A DNA stretch of 64,000 nucleotides from Komagataeibacter medellinensis NBRC 3288 (GTDB lineage: Bacteria > Pseudomonadota > Alphaproteobacteria > Acetobacterales > Acetobacteraceae): assembly GCF_000182745.2 (NCBI RefSeq), contig NC_016027.1, forward strand, positions 1,057,001 through 1,121,000, in the 5' to 3' direction. Both the position numbers and the translations under genes were made by a program. Below are positions 58,087 to 64,000 of the stretch, piece by piece. Under the pieces are notes generated by a model, which worked only from the letters and a program-made list of their open reading frames with translations, had not been told where the DNA came from and made no database searches. The first letter of the stretch is position 1. Every line of letters begins with the position of its first letter.

Positions 58087-59027
58087 TGGCACGACAGCGC
58101 TATCATGACGGGCTGGCCCTGCGCCAGGCTCTGCCGGGGCAGTTCCTGCCCTTCCTTGTCGCGGCCATGGCGTTCCTGGCGGCACTGGCGCTGGCGGGCG
58201 GACTGGCTGCCCATGGCCTTTCACAACGCTGGACCCATGGCGCGGGCGCGGTCACGACCGTGCAGGTTCCAAACCCCGATGACCCGGCCAGCGCCGATGG
58301 TGCGCCCCCCGCCACAAGCCGCATCGCGGCGGTACAGGCCATCGTGTCCGCCACACCCGCAGTTACCGCAGCACACCGCCTGAGTGCTGATGAACTGCGC
58401 GCCCTGCTCGCGCCATGGATCGAACAGACGGGCGACCCCACCCTGCCCCTGCCCGCCGTAATCGAGGTCCGTACCATGATCGGCCAGTCCCTGCCCGCCG
58501 ACCTGCCGGCCCGTCTGCAGGCCAGTGCGCCGGGTGTCATGGTGGAGCATGACAGCGTATGGAGCGACCGGCTGGCGGCCCTGGCTGGCAGCCTGCAGGC
58601 CTGCGCGCTGCTGGCGGTGCTGGTGGTGATGACGGTAGCGGCGGGTGTGGTGATGGCGGCCACACGCGCGGGCCTTCAGACACGGCGGCAGGCCATCGCC
58701 CTCATCCATTCACTGGGTGCGACCGACAGCTACATTTCCGGTCGCTTCGCCACCCGCGTGGGGCTGCTGGCTCTGGGCGGGGGACTGGGGGGCAGCGTGC
58801 TGGCGTTGCCCATGCTTGTAGTCCTGTCATGGCTGGCCGCCCCGTTCAGCGCCATGGGCGATGCCCCACAGCCCGCCACCATGGACTGGCACGACCCGCA
58901 GACCTGGGCCACCATGCTGCCGCATGCGCTGCTGTGGATGCTGCTGGCGCTTCCCCCCGTTGTCTCCCTTACGGGCTGGGTCACCACGCAACTGACCGTG
59001 CGGGCATGGCTGCGCCGCCTGCCATGA
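58086..59027 (+). CDS. ftsX: Cell division protein FtsX
   Basis: The 313-residue membrane protein has one N-terminal helix (LPFLVAAMAFLAALALAGGL), a periplasmic domain of about 125 residues, and three C-terminal helices. The second of these is followed by TRRQAIALIHSLGATDSYIS, the conserved FtsX loop. The sequence is divergent, as in other alphaproteobacteria; pairing with ftsE supports the call. Its stop overlaps the next start (ATGA, 59024-59027). Confidence 0.88.
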   Translation: MARQRYHDGLALRQALPGQFLPFLVAAMAFLAALALAGGLAAHGLSQRWTHGAGAVTTVQVPNPDDPASADGAPPATSRIAAVQAIVSATPAVTAAHRLSADELRALLAPWIEQTGDPTLPLPAVIEVRTMIGQSLPADLPARLQASAPGVMVEHDSVWSDRLAALAGSLQACALLAVLVVMTVAAGVVMAATRAGLQTRRQAIALIHSLGATDSYISGRFATRVGLLALGGGLGGSVLALPMLVVLSWLAAPFSAMGDAPQPATMDWHDPQTWATMLPHALLWMLLALPPVVSLTGWVTTQLTVRAWLRRLP

Positions 59028-59692
59028 CACGCCTGCCATGGCCCGCCACAACCCTTACGCGCTGGCGCAGCGGGCTTGCCGCCTGCATGGCGGGTGCAGT
59101 ACTGGCATGGGCGGCGGGGCTTGCATGGTTCACGCACGATGCCATGCGCCCGGCCATGCCGCCGCCGCATGCCGATGGCCTTGTGGCGCTAACGGGTGGG
59201 CAGGGCCGGATCGAGGAATCCCTGCGCCTGCTGGTGCGCGGCCATGCCGACCGCCTGCTTATTTCCGGTGTGGATCCGCATGCCACGCGCAGTGATTTCC
59301 TGCGCCACCTCCCCCCCCCCGTTCCCGTGGATGCATGGACCCGCACCACGCTGGGCACCCGCGCAACCTCCACGCTGGGTAATGCGGACGAAACGGCAGC
59401 CTGGGTGCATGAATATGGACTGCACAGCCTGATCGTAGTCACGGCGGGCTATCACATCCGCCGCGCCATGCTGGAGATTTCACGCGCAGTGCCCGGCGTG
59501 CGACTGTATGGCTATCCCATCCGTTCGCCCGTCCTTGCGCATCCCCTCCATCCCGCAACAATACGGCTTATGGTGGTGGAATACGACAAATGGCTCCTTG
59601 CCTGCCTGAATATGGTACGCCTGACCCGCCCATTGCACGGACTGGTCAACCATACCGATACCCGCCCCGACACTACCGGCGGCCCCGGCTGA
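59024..59692 (+). CDS. YdcF/DUF218 family protein
   Basis: The 222-residue protein has one N-terminal helix (GLAACMAGAVLAWAAGLAWF) and a DUF218 domain: DGLVALTGGQGRIEESLRLL, RLLISGVDPHATRSDFLRHL, TLGNADETAAWVHEYGLHSL and VVTAGYHIRRAMLEISR. Family members such as SanA and ElyC affect envelope integrity; the reaction is not known. It is coupled to ftsX and followed by plsC, an order common in alphaproteobacteria. Confidence 0.85.
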   Translation: MTRLPWPATTLTRWRSGLAACMAGAVLAWAAGLAWFTHDAMRPAMPPPHADGLVALTGGQGRIEESLRLLVRGHADRLLISGVDPHATRSDFLRHLPPPVPVDAWTRTTLGTRATSTLGNADETAAWVHEYGLHSLIVVTAGYHIRRAMLEISRAVPGVRLYGYPIRSPVLAHPLHPATIRLMVVEYDKWLLACLNMVRLTRPLHGLVNHTDTRPDTTGGPG

Positions 59693-59767
59693 GGCCCCCA
59701 TTGCGGCTTGCAGCCCCCTGCCTTTTCTGGTGTTAGGAAAAACCATGCCCATTTATGGACCTGCTTC

Positions 59768-60499
59768 ATGACCATACTGCGCGCGCTTGTATTCAACCTG
59801 TATTTCGTGCTGCTCACCATCGTGATGGGCATCGGGGCCTTTCCCATCCGGCTGTTCGCCCCCCGCCTGGCGCTGGGCTATGCCAAGATGTGGACGGGGC
59901 TGACCCTGCGCGGGCTGCAGCACATCTGCAACATCAAGATAGAGGTGAGCGGGCGCGAACACCTGCCACATGGCCCCTGCCTGCTGGCATGCCAGCATCA
60001 GTCGGAATTCGATACGCTGGTATGGATGAACCTCGTACCACGTCCGACCTATGTCATGAAGCGTGAACTGGAACGCATTCCGCTGGTTGGACCCATGCTA
60101 CGATTGAGCGGCATGATCCCGGTAGACCGGGACGGCAAGGCGAAGGCTCTGCGTGCCCTGCTGGCTGCCACCGACGCAGCGGTAGCCGATCAGCGCCAGA
60201 TCATCATCTTTCCCGAAGGCACGCGCACGGCACCGGGCGCGCCCATCAGCCTGCAACCAGGCATTGCCGCCCTTTCGACCCATACCGGGCTGCCGGTCAT
60301 CCCGGTTGCAACCGATGCGGGGCTGCACTGGAAACGCAATGCCCTGATCAAGCAGCCGGGCACCATCCACATCGTCATAGGCCACCCCCTGCCAGCCGGC
60401 CTGCGCCGCGCACAGCTGCTGCCTGCCATAGGGGATGCGTGGCGGCACCTGTGCACCGATAACGGACTGCCTGTACCCGCCCCCCGTGAAAGGGTCTGA
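59768..60499 (+). CDS. plsC: 1-acyl-sn-glycerol-3-phosphate acyltransferase
   Basis: PlsC makes phosphatidic acid from lysophosphatidic acid in the inner membrane. The 243-residue protein starts MTILRALVFNLYFVLL (hydrophobic N-terminus). It has motif I HQSEFD, motif II region MKRELERIPLVGPMLRLSGM, and motif III IIFPEGTRTAPGA. Family length is normal. It ends the ftsE-ftsX-ydcF-plsC run. Confidence 0.93.
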   Translation: MTILRALVFNLYFVLLTIVMGIGAFPIRLFAPRLALGYAKMWTGLTLRGLQHICNIKIEVSGREHLPHGPCLLACQHQSEFDTLVWMNLVPRPTYVMKRELERIPLVGPMLRLSGMIPVDRDGKAKALRALLAATDAAVADQRQIIIFPEGTRTAPGAPISLQPGIAALSTHTGLPVIPVATDAGLHWKRNALIKQPGTIHIVIGHPLPAGLRRAQLLPAIGDAWRHLCTDNGLPVPAPRERV

Positions 60500-60554
60500 G
60501 AAAAACAGAAAAGTTCTTGAATGCTGCCTTTTCCCAAAAAAGACGACGTTTTTT

Positions 60555-60600
60555 GAAGCCTTTTGAACAAAGCTTCATCAAAAAACTTTCTTATGATTAC
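60555..60600. repeat. Dispersed intergenic hairpin repeat, copy 2
   Basis: GAAGCCTTTTGAACAAAGCTTC forms an imperfect hairpin (described by arms GAAGC and GCTTC at its ends, 60555-60559 and 60572-60576), followed by ATCAAAAAACTTTCTTATGA. Hairpin and tail match the copy at 35767-35813. It lies between the converging plsC and phaR genes. The remaining spacer 60601-60716 shows nothing else clear except a seven-base dyad at the phaR stop codon. Confidence 0.7.
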
Positions 60601-60716
60601 AGGATGGTTTCCAAGCAGGCTTTTAAACAGCTTCAAGGAGTCATTCTAAATTACGCTTTCACCTGAGCAAACCCGCACCCTGCCATTGCGACCGGAGGCA
60701 AGAGGTTGATCCCCGC

Positions 60717-61256
60717 TCAGTCCGAGCGGGATTCCTCCTTTTTTTCCAGCCGGGCCTGCAGCGTTGCTACCTGCTGACGCAGGTCCATAATTTCGTGCAG
60801 CAGGTTTTCGGCTGTGCGATCACCCATCTGCTCCACGGCATAAAGCGATGTAAACAGCGACATCGCCTGTCTTACCACGACAGCATTTTCCTGCCCAAGC
60901 TGGTCCAGTTCACCAGATGTAACGGATGAGTCGGGGTCATTCATAAACGCGACCATCATACGCTCGAGGTACTCGGAGACCTCGCCCTGCCGCCTATCAC
61001 CATAACAGCGGATAAGCTGACGCAGGAAGGCGACCGGCAGCATGGCGCGGCCACGCGTTTCCTCTTCCAGCATGACCTGGGCCAGCACGCCGCGGGTTAT
61101 GTCATCGCCCGTACGGGCATCAAGAATGACAAAAGCACGGTCCTGCCTGACCATCTCCATCAGGTTCTCGAGCGTGATGTAAGCCGATACCTCGGTATCG
61201 TACAGCCGCCGGTTGGCATATTTCTTGATAATGACGGGGGCTGAAGAGACCGACAA
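60717..61256 (-). CDS. phaR: Polyhydroxyalkanoate synthesis regulator PhaR (TTG start)
   Basis: PhaR represses phasin and PHA genes when polymer is scarce. The protein has the PHB accumulation regulator DNA-binding domain VIIKKYANRRLYDTEVSAYI followed by TLENLMEMVRQDRAFVILDA and DDITRGVLAQVMLEEE, then a helical half ending in a coiled coil and acidic tail. The TTG at 61256 is preceded by AAGGAAGG at good spacing. The ATG at 61295 would add 13 residues without a ribosome-binding site, so it is less likely. No PHA synthase lies in the window. Confidence 0.88.
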   Translation of the reverse strand: MSVSSAPVIIKKYANRRLYDTEVSAYITLENLMEMVRQDRAFVILDARTGDDITRGVLAQVMLEEETRGRAMLPVAFLRQLIRCYGDRRQGEVSEYLERMMVAFMNDPDSSVTSGELDQLGQENAVVVRQAMSLFTSLYAVEQMGDRTAENLLHEIMDLRQQVATLQARLEKKEESRSD

Positions 61257-61311
61257 ATGCCTTCCTTTCGCATGGATCAGAGCCTGCGGCCCCATTACGC
61301 CATGGTGTCAC

Positions 61312-61334
61312 TTTTCATGAACAGTTCATGAAAA
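61312..61334. promoter_or_regulatory. Perfect palindrome upstream of phaR
   Basis: TTTTCATGAA (61312-61321) and TTCATGAAAA (61325-61334) are exact reverse complements around CAG, 56 bases upstream of the TTG start. Symmetry and position suit an operator, possibly for autoregulation by PhaR. The rest of the 301-base spacer 61257-61557 shows no gene; a T7 run and AATTTT occur near 61400. Confidence 0.5.
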
Positions 61335-61557
61335 CACGACGTTCCACCCTTAAGGCAAAATACATGTCGCGACCATGTACCCGGTCCGGCAATCCCTTTT
61401 TTTAATTTTGGTCCGCAATGCTGTCCTGCCTACACCCGCCAGGGGTACCGGAAGGGGATTTTCCCGGCTTTTCCCGCCATGGGCGGCTGGGGCCATGGCA
61501 TCGTGGCCGATGGCGGGAGAACGGGTGCAAGGACACGCGGAAATATGACATATTGTA

Positions 61558-62286
61558 TCAAAAACTGTCTTTCTCCCGGCGTAACCGCGCCAGGGTTGCC
61601 ACATCAGGCGCGCGCAGGAACGGGTTCGTCGCGCGTTCCACCCCCAGCGTCACTGGCACGGTGGGCTGCCCTTCACGGCGCAGGGCATCCACTTCAGCCG
61701 CCCGCCTGCGCACGTCCGGGTTGGCCGGGTCCACATGCAGGGCAAAGCGCGCGTTGGACTGCGTGTATTCATGCCCGCAGCACACAAGCGTGCTGTCCGG
61801 CAGGGCCTTGATGCGTTGCAGGGCGTGGAACATGTCCTCCGGCGTGCCCTCAAACAATCGCCCGCATCCCATGCTGAACAGCGTATCGCCACAGAACAGC
61901 GCCGGGCCAGCCGGGAAGTAATAGGATACCTCACCCGTCGTATGTCCCGGCGTGGCCATGACATGGGCCACCGCCTGGCCCAGATGCACGCAGTCACCAT
62001 CGCGCACCGCAATATCCAGTGGCGGTAGGCGGTGGGCATCGGCGGCAGCCCCCACAATCCTGGCACCATAACGTGCCTTCAGGGTCGCCGCCGCCGCTAT
62101 ATGGTCGGCATGGTGATGGGTGAGCACGATCAGGTCCAGCCGTCCGCCAGCCGCATCGATGGCTGCCACAAGCGGGGCTTCCTGCGCCGGATCGACCATG
62201 CCGGCCGTCCCGGTCGCGGCATCATGCACGAACCAGGCGTAATTGTCCGACAGGATGGGAATCGCCCTGATGGAAAGGGTATCCAT
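61558..62286 (-). CDS. gloB: Hydroxyacylglutathione hydrolase (glyoxalase II)
   Basis: Hydrolyses S-lactoylglutathione in methylglyoxal detoxification. The 242-residue metallo-beta-lactamase-fold protein starts MDTLSIRAIPILSDNYAWFV and has the zinc motif LTHHHADHIA, TPGHTTGEVSYYF, FCGDTLFSMGCGRLFEG, CGHEYTQSNARFAL and the C-terminal ATNPFLRAPD. GGGAG precedes the ATG. It is divergent from a methyltransferase gene, a conserved alphaproteobacterial pairing. Confidence 0.94.
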   Translation of the reverse strand: MDTLSIRAIPILSDNYAWFVHDAATGTAGMVDPAQEAPLVAAIDAAGGRLDLIVLTHHHADHIAAAATLKARYGARIVGAAADAHRLPPLDIAVRDGDCVHLGQAVAHVMATPGHTTGEVSYYFPAGPALFCGDTLFSMGCGRLFEGTPEDMFHALQRIKALPDSTLVCCGHEYTQSNARFALHVDPANPDVRRRAAEVDALRREGQPTVPVTLGVERATNPFLRAPDVATLARLRREKDSF

Positions 62287-62366
62287 GACTGTTCTCCCTG
62301 CTGCACGACCATGCCCGGCCCACCTTACGTGATGGTCGGGGCTATGGGGTGTGCTAATGTGTACCA

Positions 62367-63131
62367 ATGCAAGCCAACATGCACACCGCCGCGCATTTCT
62401 ATGCAAGCCAACGGGGACGCGTGGCCGCGCGCCTGCTGGGCCAGCGCATGACCACCTTCTGGCCCGAAGGGCCACACGGTCATACGCTGGGGCTTGGCTA
62501 CGCCCTGCCGTTCCTGCCGCTGTGGGATGGGGTGGACGCGCCATGCATCTCCGCACGGCTGGACACGCATGTCACGCGCGGGGCACCGCCGTGGTTAGGG
62601 CGCGACTGTATTGCAAGCGGGCTGCAACTGCCCTTCGATGACCTGAAATTCGACCGTATCCTGCTGATCCACGCGCTGGAAATCAGCGAGGACAAGAACA
62701 GCCTGCTGCGCCAGGTGTGGAAGATACTGCGCGATGACGGGCGACTTCTGCTGGTGGTACCCAACCGGGCCGGGCTGTGGGCGCATACCGACAATTCTCC
62801 CTTCGGGCAGGGCACGCCGTTTTCGCGCCGTCAGATCAACCGCTGGCTGGCCGATGCCTGCTTCCGCGCCGAGCGGCATGAGGATGCGCTCTATATTCCC
62901 CCCGCCGGTCCCTGCCCCACGGCGGGTGCGGGCATGATGGAATTTACGGGGCGCGTCCTGTTCCCGCGCCTGGGCGGTGTATGCATGATCGAGGCGGTGA
63001 AAGACATCTATGCCGGCGTACCAAGCCGGCCTGCCATCGTGGTGCCGGGCGGCCTACGGCTGGGTGGGGCACGCGTCTTCTCGCGCCGCCAGATCAGCCG
63101 CAGGCCACCAACGGACACGCAGAATACTTGA
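62367..63131 (+). CDS. Class I SAM-dependent methyltransferase
   Basis: The 254-residue protein has a Rossmann-type methyltransferase core without a strongly conserved SAM loop (GHTLGLGYALPFLPLWDGV), then LPFDDLKFDRILLIHALEIS and WKILRDDGRLLLVVPNRAGLW, typical of UbiE/Methyltransf_11 relatives. The substrate is unknown. It is divergent from gloB with an 80-base shared promoter region, and precedes psd by 34 bases. Confidence 0.82.
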   Translation: MQANMHTAAHFYASQRGRVAARLLGQRMTTFWPEGPHGHTLGLGYALPFLPLWDGVDAPCISARLDTHVTRGAPPWLGRDCIASGLQLPFDDLKFDRILLIHALEISEDKNSLLRQVWKILRDDGRLLLVVPNRAGLWAHTDNSPFGQGTPFSRRQINRWLADACFRAERHEDALYIPPAGPCPTAGAGMMEFTGRVLFPRLGGVCMIEAVKDIYAGVPSRPAIVVPGGLRLGGARVFSRRQISRRPPTDTQNT

Positions 63132-63165
63132 CCATTTTTACTGAAATCTTCATGAAGAGTGTCCC

Positions 63166-63843
63166 ATGTCACTAATTCAATCTCTCAAGCTCGTCATCGC
63201 CCCGCCGCACCCGGCCGCGCGCCCCTTCCTTCTCGGTTCGGGGGTGGTGGCCGTGCTTGGCCGGCTGCTGCCCTTCCGGGCGACAAAATTTCTGGGCACC
63301 GCCAGCGGGCTGTTCTTCGGCTTCTGCCTGTACTTCTTCCGTGACCCCGAGCGTGTCACGCCGGCGGAGGCAAACCTGGCCGTGGCACCAGCGGACGGGC
63401 ACGTCGTCTCGATCGAGAAGGTCGCCCCACCGCCGGAACTGGACATGGGCGATACACCGGTCTGGCGCGTGGCCACCTTCCTGTCCGTGCTGGATGTGCA
63501 TGTAAACCGCATGCCGGTAGCGGGCACGGTCACCCGCATTGCCTACCATGCCGGGCAGTTCCTCAATGCCAGCCTGGACAAGGCTTCCGAACTGAACGAG
63601 CGCAATGCGCTGCGCGTGACCCTGCGCGATGGCCGCCAGGTTGCGGTGGTGCAGATAGCGGGCCTGATCGCGCGCCGGATCCTGTGCGATGCGGAAGAGG
63701 GCATGCAGTATGAAGCGGGCGAACGCTTCGGCCTGATCCGCTTCGGTTCACGCACCGACCTGTACCTGCCCGCCGATGTCACCCCGCTTGTTGAAGTGGG
63801 CCAGACCATGATCGGTGGCGAAACCGTGATGGCGCGGCTTTAA
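63166..63843 (+). CDS. psd: Phosphatidylserine decarboxylase proenzyme
   Basis: Makes phosphatidylethanolamine from phosphatidylserine. The 225-residue protein is of the short alphaproteobacterial type: an N-terminal hydrophobic part ([20 protein letters not shown]), then [28 protein letters not shown] and the self-cleavage site Gly-Ser in [13 protein letters not shown], which yields the pyruvoyl cofactor. It is followed seven bases later by pssA, which supplies its substrate. Confidence 0.95.
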   Translation: MSLIQSLKLVIAPPHPAARPFLLGSGVVAVLGRLLPFRATKFLGTASGLFFGFCLYFFRDPERVTPAEANLAVAPADGHVVSIEKVAPPPELDMGDTPVWRVATFLSVLDVHVNRMPVAGTVTRIAYHAGQFLNASLDKASELNERNALRVTLRDGRQVAVVQIAGLIARRILCDAEEGMQYEAGERFGLIRFGSRTDLYLPADVTPLVEVGQTMIGGETVMARL

Positions 63844-63849
63844 ACCGGC

Positions 63850-64000
63850 ATGGCGCTTCCCCCTCCTGACCGACCGGCACGCCGGATCCGGCGGCTGAAA
63901 AAACGCCAGCGCCCCCGCGTGCGCGGCCTGTCGTTCAACCGCCTGATCCCCAACCTCATGACCATGCTCGGCCTGTGCGCGGGGCTGACCGGAATGCGCT
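63850..64000 (+). CDS. pssA: CDP-diacylglycerol-serine O-phosphatidyltransferase, N-terminal fragment
   Basis: About 50 residues are visible before the window ends: a basic N-terminus (RRIRRLKKRQRPRVRG) followed by LSFNRLIPNLMTMLGLCAGL, the start of the first helix of PssA-type CDP-alcohol phosphatidyltransferases. The catalytic motif lies beyond the edge. The seven-base distance to psd supports a psd-pssA operon for phosphatidylethanolamine synthesis. Confidence 0.85.
   Translation, partial: MALPPPDRPARRIRRLKKRQRPRVRGLSFNRLIPNLMTMLGLCAGLTGMR

Noticed and set aside
60710-60740. A seven-base dyad around the phaR stop codon as terminator.
   Set aside because: The stem CCCGCTC/GAGCGGG overlaps the stop codon but is not followed by a U-tract on the minus strand.

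Overview
The window is 64 kb of high-GC chromosomal DNA from an alphaproteobacterium, most likely an acetic acid bacterium (Acetobacteraceae, near Komagataeibacter / Gluconacetobacter). The reasons are a hopanoid C-3 methylase (hpnR), a gluconokinase, an alphaproteobacterial COQ9 protein, a PhaR regulator, and gene orders typical of alphaproteobacteria (rpmF-plsX-fabH-ihfA-merR-tRNA-Pro and ffh-rpsP-rimM-trmD-rplS-leuCDB). Genus is an inference; no rRNA is present. Most of the window is core genome with tightly packed operons, many ATGA start/stop overlaps and hairpin terminators. I saw no prophage, insertion sequence, CRISPR array or integron.

Layout. 1-5.1 kb: end of an AI-2E family transporter, tRNA-Pro(GGG), then a minus-strand lipid/ribosome/nucleoid block (DUF177, rpmF, plsX, fabH, ihfA, merR). 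5.2-10.3 kb: bamE, an EnvZ-like histidine kinase, rpsU, then def-coq9-marR-response regulator (a PetP/PetR-like pair). 10.4-17.3 kb: minus-strand ffh-rpsP-rimM-trmD-rplS then leuC-leuD-leuB. 17.5-20.8 kb: a Spy-like periplasmic protein and pstC-pstA-pstB without pstS or phoU. 21-26 kb: one operon-like run ispH-thrB-rnhA-ABC ATPase-ABC permease followed by a degenerate nucleoside hydrolase. 26.2-34.1 kb: lipoprotein, OPT peptide transporter plus M3 peptidase, an RlmM-like methyltransferase, DUF423, DUF4142, cobalamin adenosyltransferase and gntK. 34.1-42.5 kb: a strikingly AT-rich spacer before a coiled-coil protein of unknown function, two tandem aminotransferases, gluQ, an HNH nuclease, a small lipoprotein, and hpnR. 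42.7-45.5 kb: a CopZ-like metallochaperone, sufE, hslVU.

The most interesting region is 45.5-56.9 kb. It is a complete alternative chemosensory system on the minus strand: cheW, cheR-TPR, cheW, a membrane MCP, a CheA with a C-terminal receiver, CheB, then two hybrid histidine kinases (REC-REC-HisKA-HATPase and REC-PAS-HisKA-HATPase-REC). The core has the Wsp gene plan, but the WspR diguanylate cyclase position is taken by kinases. This resembles the Che3/CheS3 logic known from Rhodospirillum centenum. No flagellar gene and no stand-alone CheY lies in the window.

The last 7 kb hold ftsE-ftsX-ydcF-plsC, a PHA regulator phaR with a perfect palindrome upstream, gloB and a divergent methyltransferase, and psd-pssA (pssA runs off the edge). 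Recurrent intergenic elements include a hairpin repeat family with clear copies at 35.8 and 60.6 kb.
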